Shown: in pieces, positions 25,375 to 34,402 of the stretch
Position numbering within the stretch: the stretch's first letter is position 1
How the letters are laid out: each line of letters opens with the position of its first letter
Source: JAJRZX01 sp964472295
GTDB taxonomy: Bacteria; Desulfobacterota; GWC2-55-46; JADFVP01
Assembly: GCA_964472295.1 (NCBI GenBank)
Contig: CAYYJQ010000004.1
Span: 1 to 64,000, forward strand
Direction: 5' to 3'
DNA length: 64,000 nt
Notes under the pieces: generated by a model
Databases searched by the model: none
Told to the model about the DNA's origin: nothing
Seen by the model: the letters and a program-made list of their open reading frames with translations, nothing else
Translations under genes and position numbers: made by a program

Positions 25375-26307
25375 ATGCGGCTTGACAGAAAAGACCTTCT
25401 CGCCATAGAGGACCTTAGAAGAGAGGAATTGGCCCTTATCCTCGATACCGCCGCTTCCTTCAAGGAAGTATCTGAAAAAGATATAAAAAAGGTCCCCACC
25501 CTTCGCGGAAGGACCATAATTAACCTCTTCTACGAGCCCTCTACGAGAACGCGCACCTCCTTTGAGATAGCCGCGAAACGCATGAGCAGTGACGCCGTGA
25601 ATATCTCCGTTGCCGCAAGCTCCGTCACAAAGGGCGAGACCCTATCCGACACGGCCCGTAACCTCGAGGCCATGCGCCCTGACTGCATAGTGGTGCGCCA
25701 CAACTGCGCGGGAACGCCTGCCATGCTCGCAGAGCGTCTCTCATGCTCCGTCGTGAACGCCGGGGACGGCGCGCACGAACACCCCAGCCAGGCGCTTCTC
25801 GACATGTTCACCATAAGAGAAAAAATGGGCCGGTTAAAGGGCCTTAAGGTTGCCATAATAGGAGACATAACACATTCCCGCGTGGCTCGCTCCAACATAC
25901 ACGGACTTACAAAGATGGGAGCAGAGGTCATGGTGGCGGGCCCGGCCACAATGCTCCCTATTGGCATAGAAGACCTCGGCTGCCGGGCAACTACCGACCC
26001 TTGTGAGGCCATAAGAGACGCCCACGTGGTAATGATGCTCAGAATACAGTTTGAACGCCTCGAAGGGCCAACCATCCCCTCGGCGCGCGAATACTCCCGC
26101 GTATGGGGACTGGATAAGGAAAAACTCGGCCTCGCCGCCCCTGGAGCGATAGTAATGCACCCCGGGCCCATGAACAGGGGAGTGGAAATATCCCCCGAGG
26201 TGGCTGACGGGCCAAACTCCCTTATACTTGAACAGGTCACAAACGGCGTGGCAATAAGAATGGCTATCTTCTACCTCCTCCTCGGAGCCGTAAGAGAAGA
26301 AGAATAG
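25375..26307 (+). CDS. pyrB: Aspartate carbamoyltransferase catalytic subunit
   Basis: Joins carbamoyl phosphate and aspartate, the committed step of pyrimidine synthesis. The 310-residue protein has the carbamoyl-phosphate site FYEPSTRTRTSFE, the HPSQALLDM segment and the C-terminal MHPGPMNRGVEI. No regulatory pyrI is present, as in Bacillus-type operons where PyrR controls expression. It lies 35 nt after pyrR. Confidence 0.96.
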   Translation: MRLDRKDLLAIEDLRREELALILDTAASFKEVSEKDIKKVPTLRGRTIINLFYEPSTRTRTSFEIAAKRMSSDAVNISVAASSVTKGETLSDTARNLEAMRPDCIVVRHNCAGTPAMLAERLSCSVVNAGDGAHEHPSQALLDMFTIREKMGRLKGLKVAIIGDITHSRVARSNIHGLTKMGAEVMVAGPATMLPIGIEDLGCRATTDPCEAIRDAHVVMMLRIQFERLEGPTIPSAREYSRVWGLDKEKLGLAAPGAIVMHPGPMNRGVEISPEVADGPNSLILEQVTNGVAIRMAIFYLLLGAVREEE

Positions 26308-26346
26308 AAAAAAAGAGGTAAAAGAAAGAAACAGAAGGGAAAGAGT

Positions 26347-26410
26347 GTAGGGTGGGCACTGCCCACCAGAAGACAGGTAGGTTGGGTAGAGCATAAGCGA
26401 AACCCAACAA
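26347..26410. repeat. Two palindromic repeats between pyrB and pyrC
   Basis: A GTAGGGTGGGC-ACT-GCCCACC palindrome (26347-26370) is followed directly by a GTAGGTTGGGTAGAGC...GCGAAACCCAACAA element (26377-26410), in the same order as at 15429-15500. The pair fills most of the 114-nt gap and ends 11 nt before the pyrC start, so it must be part of the operon mRNA. Confidence 0.85.
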
Positions 26411-26421
26411 CTATTGAAAAA

Positions 26422-27729
26422 ATGAAAAAACTCATCATAAAGAACGGGCGTCTCATCGACCCCTCTTCGGGCATTGACGGCCTCTACAACATATACGTTA
26501 CCGATGGCCGCGTTGAATCGATAAAGGACACTACGAATGACGAGACAGGCGCCGTGGAGCAAGGCCCTGATCTCAAGGTCATCGACGCCTCCGGACTCCT
26601 CGTTGTTCCGGGCCTCATAGACATTCACGCCCACTTCCGCGAGCCGGGCTTTGAGTACAAGGAGACCATCTTGACTGGCTCAGAGGCCGCGGCGGCTGGC
26701 GGATTTACTACCGTCTTCTCCATGGCGAACACCGACCCCGTGAACGACAACCAGTCTGTTACGCGCTATATACTCAAGAAGGCCGAAGACGCCCTCGTAA
26801 GGGTCCTGCCCATAGGCGCCGTAAGCATTGGCCAGCAGGGAAAAGTCCTTACAGAGATGAACGAATTACGCGACGCCGGCTGCGCGGCCTTCTCTGACGA
26901 CGGCATTAACATAAATGACCCCGTTCTCATGCGGCGCGCCCTTGAGTACGCCCGGCCCCTTGGCGTTCCCGTCATCACCCATGCCGAAGACAGGGCCCTT
27001 GCCGCGCGCGGCTCCATGAACGAAGGCCCTGTCTCGACACGTCTCGGTCTTACGGGAATACCCTCTGCCGCGGAAGAGATAATCGTTGCCCGCGACATAG
27101 CCCTCGCTGAACTTACGGGAGGAAGGCTCCATGTGGCCCATGTAAGCACAGCCGGAAGCGTGGAACTTATTAGGGACGCAAAGAAAAGGGGGATTAAGAT
27201 AACAGCCGAGGCCACACCTCACCATCTTTTCTTCAGTGACGAGGCCGTGGGTACCTATGATACGAACTTCAAGATGAGCCCGCCACTGCGGTCGAAGGAA
27301 GACGTTACGGCCCTTAGAGAAGGCCTCAGGGACGGGACCATTGACTGCGTGGCAACAGACCATGCCCCCCATTCCTCCATTGAAAAAGACGTTGAGTGGA
27401 ACTCTGCCGCAAACGGCGTAATAGGCCTTGAGACCGCCTTCAGCGTGCTTTATGAACTTGTTGAAGAGGGCGTGTTCACCCTTACAGAGATAATAACCGC
27501 CCTGACTGTAGGCCCGGCGCGCGTCATGGGACTTGAAGCGGGCTCACTGAAGATAGGGAGTTCCGCCGATATTGTTGTCATTGACCTTGGTACGAAGTGG
27601 ACCGTGCGCGAAGACAATATTAGGTCGCGCTCAAAGAATACACCTCTTCTCGGTCGCACCCTGCGGGGTAGGGTAGTAAAGACAATCCTTGAGGGAAGGG
27701 TGGTATTTTCAGATGGGCAGGAAACATAG
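26422..27729 (+). CDS. pyrC: Dihydroorotase
   Basis: Cyclises carbamoyl aspartate to dihydroorotate. The 435-residue amidohydrolase has metal ligands in DIHAHFREPGFEYKE, the H in VITHAEDR, HVAHVSTAGS and the catalytic Asp in CVATDHAPHS. Length and motifs match the class I (bacterial PyrC/AllB-like) dihydroorotases. Its place between pyrB and carA makes dihydroorotase, not allantoinase or hydantoinase, the clear choice. Confidence 0.95.
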   Translation: MKKLIIKNGRLIDPSSGIDGLYNIYVTDGRVESIKDTTNDETGAVEQGPDLKVIDASGLLVVPGLIDIHAHFREPGFEYKETILTGSEAAAAGGFTTVFSMANTDPVNDNQSVTRYILKKAEDALVRVLPIGAVSIGQQGKVLTEMNELRDAGCAAFSDDGININDPVLMRRALEYARPLGVPVITHAEDRALAARGSMNEGPVSTRLGLTGIPSAAEEIIVARDIALAELTGGRLHVAHVSTAGSVELIRDAKKRGIKITAEATPHHLFFSDEAVGTYDTNFKMSPPLRSKEDVTALREGLRDGTIDCVATDHAPHSSIEKDVEWNSAANGVIGLETAFSVLYELVEEGVFTLTEIITALTVGPARVMGLEAGSLKIGSSADIVVIDLGTKWTVREDNIRSRSKNTPLLGRTLRGRVVKTILEGRVVFSDGQET

Positions 27730-27813
27730 CGAGATGTTTATAATATAATGGCGGTTCTAAGCCAGTTAATATAATATATGGTTTTTATTAAATAATAGTA
27801 TGGGAGTTTTGCG

Positions 27814-28956
27814 TTGAACAAGGCCATGCTCGCCCTTGCTGACGGCACTGTCTTCGAGGGTTTTTCCTTTGGCGCCAGAGGTACTGCCGTAGGTGAGGTG
27901 TGCTTTAATACCTCCATGGCCGGATACCAGGAGGTCCTCACAGACCCCTCGTACTGCGGCCAGATAGTGACCATGACATACCCGCACCAGGGCAACTACG
28001 GAATCAATGATATTGATATTGAGTCCTGGCGTCCCTGGGTCGAGGGGTTTATTGTCCGCGACCCCTGCAGAGCGCCAAGCAGCTGGCGGAGCGAAGAGAC
28101 CCTCTCAACATACATGGAGCGTCACTCCATTGTTGGCATACACGGCATTGATACGCGCGCCCTTACGCGGATTATACGGAAGAGCGGAGCAATGATGGCC
28201 GTAATATCCACAGAGGGGACGGCCGGTGAACTAGTGGATATGGCCTGCACTGCCCCCGGCCTTACGGGCAGGGACCTTGCCGCCTGTGTCAGCCCCGAGC
28301 ATTCTTACTCGTGGCACGAGGGGCTCTGGAAGATAAGAGACCCCTTTAACGCCGGCATACAGCCCGTAAGAGAGAAGAAGTTCCGCGTAGTGGCCTATGA
28401 CCTTGGCATGAAGCGTAATATCCTGCGTATTCTCCATGACCTGGGGTGCATGGTCACCGTGGTGCCTGCGTGTACAGGGGCGGACGAGGTCCTCTCCATG
28501 AAGCCAGACGGCGTCTTTCTTTCCAACGGACCAGGGGACCCGGCGGCTGTCTCATACGCAATAGATGCCGTGCGGGAACTCGTTGACTCGGGCCTACCTA
28601 TCTTCGGCATATGCCTTGGCCACCAGATTCTTGCCCTTGCCCTTGGCGCGCGTACCTTTAAACTGAAGTTCGGCCACAGAGGGAGTAACCAGCCCGTAAA
28701 AGACCTCTCCACTGGAAAGGTTGAGATAACGTCGCAGAACCACGGATTCGCCGTTGACCTTGAGAGCATCAAAGGAGACGTGGAACTCACGCATGTCAAC
28801 CTCAACGATAACACGGTTGAGGGCATACGCCTAAAGGGAAGGCCCGTCTTCTCAGTTCAGTACCACCCCGAGGCAAGCCCCGGCCCGCACGACTCAAGAT
28901 ACCTCTTTGCAAGGTTCACGGACGAGATGGAGAAAAAAAGAATAAGAAATTCTTAA
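27814..28956 (+). CDS. carA: Carbamoyl-phosphate synthase small (glutaminase) subunit
   Basis: Releases ammonia from glutamine for the large subunit. The 380-residue protein has the N-terminal CarA domain (LALADGTVFEGFSFGA) and a class I glutamine amidotransferase domain. The nucleophile Cys is in IFGICLGHQILALALG and the His/Glu pair in YHPEASPGPHDS. The start is TTG 27814 with GGGAG seven bases upstream; no in-frame ATG precedes the conserved region. AT-rich sequence just upstream may contain an internal promoter. Confidence 0.95.
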   Translation: MNKAMLALADGTVFEGFSFGARGTAVGEVCFNTSMAGYQEVLTDPSYCGQIVTMTYPHQGNYGINDIDIESWRPWVEGFIVRDPCRAPSSWRSEETLSTYMERHSIVGIHGIDTRALTRIIRKSGAMMAVISTEGTAGELVDMACTAPGLTGRDLAACVSPEHSYSWHEGLWKIRDPFNAGIQPVREKKFRVVAYDLGMKRNILRILHDLGCMVTVVPACTGADEVLSMKPDGVFLSNGPGDPAAVSYAIDAVRELVDSGLPIFGICLGHQILALALGARTFKLKFGHRGSNQPVKDLSTGKVEITSQNHGFAVDLESIKGDVELTHVNLNDNTVEGIRLKGRPVFSVQYHPEASPGPHDSRYLFARFTDEMEKKRIRNS

Positions 28957-28966
28957 GGTTATTTTT

Positions 28967-29037
28967 CAACTTTCTTTTAGAAAAAAGAAAGTTGAGCAAA
29001 GAAAACCAGTGCCCTGCCGCGCTTTGCGCGGCAGGGC
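28967..29037. repeat. Two-hairpin element (ACTTTC type), first of a head-to-head pair between carA and carB
   Basis: Hairpin 1 is CAACTTTCTTTT paired with AAAAGAAAGTTG (28967-28994, loop AGAA). The flank AGCAAAGAAAACCAGT follows. Hairpin 2 is a perfect 12-bp stem with loop TTT (29011-29037, arm GCCCTGCCGCGC). The outer bases of hairpin 1 differ from other copies but remain paired. Confidence 0.85.
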
Positions 29038-29061
29038 GCGTAACATGCCATCTCCTTTTTT

Positions 29062-29155
29062 CCAGCGGCCAAAGGCCGCTGGTATTAATTTTCTTTGTCT
29101 TACTTTCTTTTTTAAAAGAAAGTAAGGAAATCTTTTTTGGCGGGCAAAGCCCGCC
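29062..29155. repeat. Complete 65-nt two-hairpin element (reverse orientation) plus GGCGGGC palindrome
   Basis: Hairpin CCAGCGGCC-AAA-GGCCGCTGG (29062-29082), the reversed linker TATTAATTTTCTTTGT, then hairpin CTTACTTTCTTTT/AAAAGAAAGTAAG (29099-29126). The total of 65 nt equals the copy at 39307-39371. A GGCGGGC-AAA-GCCCGCC palindrome follows at 29139-29155. This and the preceding element fill nearly all of the 241-nt carA-carB gap. Confidence 0.88.
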
Positions 29156-29197
29156 CCATTAAACTATCTTTTATATTCTTCTTAAAGGGGTTTTATC

Positions 29198-32100
29198 TTG
29201 CCAAGGCGCACGGACATCAGGAAGATACTCATCATAGGTTCAGGACCCATTGTTATTGGTCAGGGCTGCGAGTTTGATTACTCGGGCACTCAGGCCTGCA
29301 AGGCCCTTCGCGAGGAGGGTTTCGAGGTGGTTCTTGTCAATTCCAACCCCGCCACCATAATGACGGACCCAGAGACTGCCCCCCGTATTTACATCGAGCC
29401 TATTACCGCCTCCATTGTGGAGAAGATTATCGAGCGTGAGAGGCCGGACGTGATACTGCCCACCATGGGTGGTCAGACTGCCCTGAACGTTGCCGTGGAG
29501 TTGGCCGAGGCAGGGGTATTGGAGCGTTTTGGTGTTGAGATGATTGGGGCGAAGTTGCCGGCCATAAAGAAGGCGGAGGACAGGGAGCAGTTCAAGGCGG
29601 CAATGGAGAAGTTGGGCCTCGACGTTCCGCGAAGCCGCAATGTAGGGGACATGGAGGCCGCACGCGCGGCAATGGAGGAGATGGATTTTCCCGTGATACT
29701 CCGCCCGTCCTTTACCCTTGGCGGCACTGGCGGCGGCGTTGCCTACAACATGGAAGAGTATCTTGAGATGGTGGCATACGGGCTTGACGCGAGTCCTGTC
29801 TCCGAGGTCCTCATAGAGGAATCCGTAATAGGCTGGAAGGAGTTCGAGCTTGAGGTCATGCGTGATACGCGCGACAACGTGGTCATTATCTGTTCCATCG
29901 AGAACCTTGACCCCATGGGCGTGCACACTGGCGACTCCATTACAGTGGCCCCGGCGCAGACCCTTACGGACAAGGAGTATCAGATCATGCGTAACGCCGC
30001 CCTTGCCATTATCCGCGAGATTGGCGTTGACACGGGCGGAAGCAATATCCAGTTCTCCGTGAACCCGAAGACAGGCCGTATGTGTGTAATAGAGATGAAC
30101 CCCCGTGTCTCTCGTAGTTCCGCCCTTGCGAGCAAGGCCACAGGTTTTCCCATAGCCAAGATAGCGGCCCTCCTTGCAGTTGGGTACTCCCTCGATGAGA
30201 TTTCAAATGACATTACAAAAGAGACGCCAGCCTGCTTTGAGCCATCCATTGACTACGTGGTGGTGAAAGTCCCCCGTTTTGCTTTTGAAAAATTCCCTGA
30301 CGCCGACCCCACGCTCACCATACAGATGAAGTCCGTGGGCGAGGCCATGGCCATTGGGAGGTGCTTCAAGGAGTCCCTCAACAAGGCGCTCCGTTCCATA
30401 GAGACGGGCTCCTATGGCTTTGAGTGGAAGGTGAGAAAAGACCGCGATATGCCCTTTTTTACCCCGACAGATGCCGAACTACAGCGCCTGAAGTCTCGCC
30501 TTACGCGCCCCACGCCCGGAAGGCCCTGGTATATAGCCGAGTCGATGAGGGCAGGGTTGAGCGTGGAAGAAATAGAGGCCCTTACGTCCATAGACCCCTG
30601 GTTCCTGAATGAGATAAGAGACATGGTGGTCCTTGAGGCCGAGCTCTTCGAAGCCTCGAAGAGGGGGGCCTTCCCTGACGGCGAACTCCTTCGGAGCGCC
30701 AAGGAGTGGGGTTTTTCCTTCAAATATATGGCGCGTATCTTCGGCATCGAGGAGCATGGGCTTATTGCCATGGCAGGGGAGGCCGGCATCAGCCCTGTAT
30801 ACAAGACCGTTGACACCTGCGCCGCCGAGTTCGAGGCCTTTACGCCCTATATGTACTCGGCCTATGACAGGCCCTTTTACAATCTCACCACCGGAGCCCC
30901 TCCCGCGCCAGAGTCAGAAGCCCTGCCCACGGAGAGGAAGAAGGTGGTAATCCTCGGGAACGGCCCCAACAGGATAGGCCAGGGCATAGAGTTTGATTAC
31001 TGCTGTGTGCAGGCAAGCCTCGCGCTTCGCGCCGAGGGCATTGAGTCCATCATGGTGAACTGCAACCCCGAGACAGTCTCAACGGACTACGACACTTCTG
31101 ACAGGTTATACTTCGAGCCCCTTACCTTCGAGGACGTACTTGCCATAGTGGAGCGTGAAAAACCTCTTGGCGTTATTGTCCAACTTGGCGGGCAGACACC
31201 CCTTCGCCTATCCGTGCCCCTTGAGAGGGCCGGTGTAAGGGTCCTTGGCACATCGAGCGATTCCATTGACATGGCCGAAGACAGGGAGCGTTTCGAGGCC
31301 CTCCTTGAGGGCCTTGGCCTCAGGCGTCCCGAAAACGGCCTTGCCCGCTCAGAGGAGGAGGCCATGAGCATAGCCGCTTCCATAGGCTATCCTGTAATGG
31401 TGCGGCCATCGTACGTGCTTGGGGGGAGGGCCATGGAGACGGTATACTCAGAGGAAAGCCTTGTTGATTACATGGGCAGGGCTGTCGAGGCCTCTCCAGA
31501 GCATCCCGTTCTCATAGACAAGTTCATAAACGGCGCCATTGAGGTGGACGTTGACTGCATTAGCGATGGAGAGCGCGTGGTCATAGGGGCGGTCATGGAG
31601 CACATAGAGGAAGCAGGCGTGCACTCAGGGGACTCTGCCTGCGCCATACCTCCCTATTCGCTCGACCCCGGGGTAGAGGCCGAGATAAAACGCGAGACAG
31701 TCCTCCTTGCAAAGGCCCTTAAGGTAAAGGGTCTCATGAACGTCCAGTATGCCGTAAAGGGCGGCGAGGTATATGTCATAGAGGTAAACCCAAGGGCCTC
31801 GCGGACCATTCCCTTTGTAAGCAAGACCATTGGAGCGCCCCTTGCGCGCCTCGCAACCTCCATAATGGTGGGGAGAACCCTCAATGACCTGGGCTTCATT
31901 GAAGAGCGTCACCCGCCCTACACCACTGTAAAAGAGGCGGTCTTCCCCTTCATAAAGTTCCCCGGCGTCGATACCATACTTGGTCCTGAGATGAAGTCAA
32001 CGGGCGAGGTAATGGGCATGGGCCCTGATTTTGGCTCTGCCTTTGTAAAGGCCCAGTTTGCCGCTGGAAACAACATTGTCCTCAAGGGCGTTGTCTTCAT

Positions 32101-32509
32101 TAGCGTAAAGGACGATGACAAGGCCCCCATACTTGCCATAGCAAGGAGGCTTGAGGCCCTTGGCTTCGAGATTATCGCTACCACTGGAACAGCGAAATTC
32201 CTGAATGAAAACAGCGTTCGCGCCGGCCATGTCTTCAAGGTGGCCGAGGGCAGGCCCCATATTGTGGACAGGATAAAGAGCCACGGAGTTGACATGGTGA
32301 TAAACACCACCTTTGGTGCCGAGAGCGTTCGGGACTCCTACTCCATACGCCGCACCACCCTGGACTTTGGCATACCCTACTTTACCACTCTTGCCGCGGC
32401 AAAGGCCGCTCTCCTTGCCATAGAATCGCTCCTTAAATCCAGACTTGAAGTAAAGAGCCTGCAGGAGTATCATGAGCAGATTGAGTCAAACTCCAGAGAC
32501 GCCACGTGA
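29198..32509 (+). CDS. carB: Carbamoyl-phosphate synthase large subunit
   Basis: Makes carbamoyl phosphate from bicarbonate, ammonia and two ATP, for pyrimidines and arginine. The 1103-residue protein shows the duplicated ATP-grasp architecture: first half from KILIIGSGPIVIGQGCEFDYSG with RPSFTLGGTGGG, second half from VVILGNGPNRIGQGIEFDY with RPSYVLGGRAME. The C-terminal MGS-like allosteric domain follows (about 940-1080, FEIIATTGTAKFLNEN). The start is TTG with AAAGGGG upstream. It is separated from carA by repeats yet is the last pyr-operon gene. Confidence 0.97.
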   Translation: MPRRTDIRKILIIGSGPIVIGQGCEFDYSGTQACKALREEGFEVVLVNSNPATIMTDPETAPRIYIEPITASIVEKIIERERPDVILPTMGGQTALNVAVELAEAGVLERFGVEMIGAKLPAIKKAEDREQFKAAMEKLGLDVPRSRNVGDMEAARAAMEEMDFPVILRPSFTLGGTGGGVAYNMEEYLEMVAYGLDASPVSEVLIEESVIGWKEFELEVMRDTRDNVVIICSIENLDPMGVHTGDSITVAPAQTLTDKEYQIMRNAALAIIREIGVDTGGSNIQFSVNPKTGRMCVIEMNPRVSRSSALASKATGFPIAKIAALLAVGYSLDEISNDITKETPACFEPSIDYVVVKVPRFAFEKFPDADPTLTIQMKSVGEAMAIGRCFKESLNKALRSIETGSYGFEWKVRKDRDMPFFTPTDAELQRLKSRLTRPTPGRPWYIAESMRAGLSVEEIEALTSIDPWFLNEIRDMVVLEAELFEASKRGAFPDGELLRSAKEWGFSFKYMARIFGIEEHGLIAMAGEAGISPVYKTVDTCAAEFEAFTPYMYSAYDRPFYNLTTGAPPAPESEALPTERKKVVILGNGPNRIGQGIEFDYCCVQASLALRAEGIESIMVNCNPETVSTDYDTSDRLYFEPLTFEDVLAIVEREKPLGVIVQLGGQTPLRLSVPLERAGVRVLGTSSDSIDMAEDRERFEALLEGLGLRRPENGLARSEEEAMSIAASIGYPVMVRPSYVLGGRAMETVYSEESLVDYMGRAVEASPEHPVLIDKFINGAIEVDVDCISDGERVVIGAVMEHIEEAGVHSGDSACAIPPYSLDPGVEAEIKRETVLLAKALKVKGLMNVQYAVKGGEVYVIEVNPRASRTIPFVSKTIGAPLARLATSIMVGRTLNDLGFIEERHPPYTTVKEAVFPFIKFPGVDTILGPEMKSTGEVMGMGPDFGSAFVKAQFAAGNNIVLKGVVFISVKDDDKAPILAIARRLEALGFEIIATTGTAKFLNENSVRAGHVFKVAEGRPHIVDRIKSHGVDMVINTTFGAESVRDSYSIRRTTLDFGIPYFTTLAAAKAALLAIESLLKSRLEVKSLQEYHEQIESNSRDAT

Positions 32510-32567
32510 GCGTAGGTCAGATAAAGCATCGGGGCCTGCACGGGTCCTTTTTTTTTGAAGGCATTTT

Positions 32568-34361
32568 ATGAAAAAGATAATAAGGTCGCTTGGCATAGTC
32601 TTCGGCGACATCGGGACAAGCCCCATATATACCCTGACAGTTGTCTTCCTCTTTGCAAGGCCTACAGAGGCGAACGTCATAGGCGTTCTTTCGCTCATTG
32701 TCTGGACCCTTGTGACGCTTGTGACCGTGGAGTATGCCTGGCTCGCTACCACGCTCAGCAAACGCGGAGAAGGCGGGGCCGCGGTGCTTCGCGAGATACT
32801 CACACCATACCTCACATCAAGCCGTCAGCTCGGCATAGCCGCCATACTTACCTTTGTGGGAGTATCGCTCCTTGTGGGCGACGGTGTCATAACCCCGGCC
32901 ATCAGTATCTTGAGCGCCGTGGAGGGCTCGCTCCTCATACCGGGCCTTGAGCACACGAGCCAGGACATCCTTGTCCTCGTTGCCTGTGTCATAGCCATAG
33001 CCCTATTTTCCGTGCAGAGCAAGGGCACGGAGCGTGTTGCCGGGGCCTTTGGCCCTATAATGCTCCTCTGGTTCAGCGCCCTTGCCATCTCGGGTCTTAT
33101 TTCCATAGTTACCTTTCCATCGGTCCTCAAGGCAGTAAACCCCTACTATGGCCTCAACTTCATGCTCCACCACGGCATAGCCGGCTTTTTCATCCTTTCA
33201 GAGGTAATTCTCTGCGCCACGGGGGGCGAGGCAATGTACGCCGACATGGGCCACCTTGGCCGCCTCCCAATAGTAAAGGCATGGAACTTTGTCTTCGTGG
33301 CCCTTCTCCTTAATTACTTCGGGCAGGGGGCCTTTCTCATCACCCATCCGGGCACAAAGAACGTCCTCTACAGCATGATATTCTCAGAAGCGAGTTTCCT
33401 TTACATACCCTTCCTAATTCTGAGCATATTCGCCACCATAATAGCCTCGCAGGCCATGATAAGCGGTCTCTTCTCCATTGTATACCAGGCCATAACCACG
33501 CGGATACTGCCTCTTTTCAAGGTCTCCTATACCTCGCCGTCCATGAGGAGCCAGATATACATAGGCTTTGTAAACTGGTTTCTCCTCATCTTTGTCCTTA
33601 TAATAATCAACCACTTCAGGGAATCCTCGCATCTTGCCGCGGCATACGGCCTCGCGGTGACGGGCTCCATGAGCATAACAGGCGTAATGATGTGCTGGAT
33701 ATTCCATAAGAGGAAAAAACCCTTCAAGATGGCTGCCGCGGCCCTTGTCACCCTCCTTGACCTCATATTCTTTGCCTCCAATACATTCAAGATACCCCAC
33801 GGCGGCTACTGGTCCATACTCATAGCCATGATACCCCTTGGCATAATCCTCATATACACAAAGGGACAGAGAAAACTCTACAAGTCCATGCGTCCCCTCA
33901 AACTTGAGACCTTTCTCCTGAGTTACAAGCAACTCTACGAGAAACTCCCCAAGATAAAGGGCTCGGGGCTCTTTTTCGCCAAGGACGAGAAGTTCATCGC
34001 CCCATACATCATACATACGATGTTCAAGAACAACATCATGTATGAGGACAACATCATCGTCTCCATTACGCGCCTTGAAGAGCCCTTTGGTCTTAATTAT
34101 TTTTTCAAGGAAGACCTTGCAAAGGGTCTCCGGGTCTTCGAGATACGTGTGGGATACATGGAAGTACCCGATGTCGCCGGTATTCTCAAGACAGCGGGCA
34201 TAAAGCCAAAGGTCATCTTCTACGGCCATGACGAGATAGCCTCGAACAATATCGTCTGGAAGATATTCTCTCTCATAAAAAAGGTTACTCCAACGTACAT
34301 GCAGTTCTACAAACTCCCTCACAATAAACTTCACGGTGTAATCACAAGGGTGGATATGTAG
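32568..34361 (+). CDS. kup: KUP-family potassium uptake protein
   Basis: An inner-membrane K+/H+ symporter. The 597-residue protein begins with the conserved SLGIVFGDIGTSPIYTL. It has about twelve transmembrane helices in its first 440 residues, including GGEAMYADMGHLGR, and a soluble C-terminal domain of about 150 residues. Length is close to E. coli Kup (622). It starts 58 nt after carB with GAAGG before the ATG, so it may be read through from the pyr operon. Confidence 0.94.
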   Translation: MKKIIRSLGIVFGDIGTSPIYTLTVVFLFARPTEANVIGVLSLIVWTLVTLVTVEYAWLATTLSKRGEGGAAVLREILTPYLTSSRQLGIAAILTFVGVSLLVGDGVITPAISILSAVEGSLLIPGLEHTSQDILVLVACVIAIALFSVQSKGTERVAGAFGPIMLLWFSALAISGLISIVTFPSVLKAVNPYYGLNFMLHHGIAGFFILSEVILCATGGEAMYADMGHLGRLPIVKAWNFVFVALLLNYFGQGAFLITHPGTKNVLYSMIFSEASFLYIPFLILSIFATIIASQAMISGLFSIVYQAITTRILPLFKVSYTSPSMRSQIYIGFVNWFLLIFVLIIINHFRESSHLAAAYGLAVTGSMSITGVMMCWIFHKRKKPFKMAAAALVTLLDLIFFASNTFKIPHGGYWSILIAMIPLGIILIYTKGQRKLYKSMRPLKLETFLLSYKQLYEKLPKIKGSGLFFAKDEKFIAPYIIHTMFKNNIMYEDNIIVSITRLEEPFGLNYFFKEDLAKGLRVFEIRVGYMEVPDVAGILKTAGIKPKVIFYGHDEIASNNIVWKIFSLIKKVTPTYMQFYKLPHNKLHGVITRVDM

Positions 34362-34402
34362 GCCCGGCCCGCTCGTGCGCCCCTCTTTCACCTTTCTCTC
34401 CA

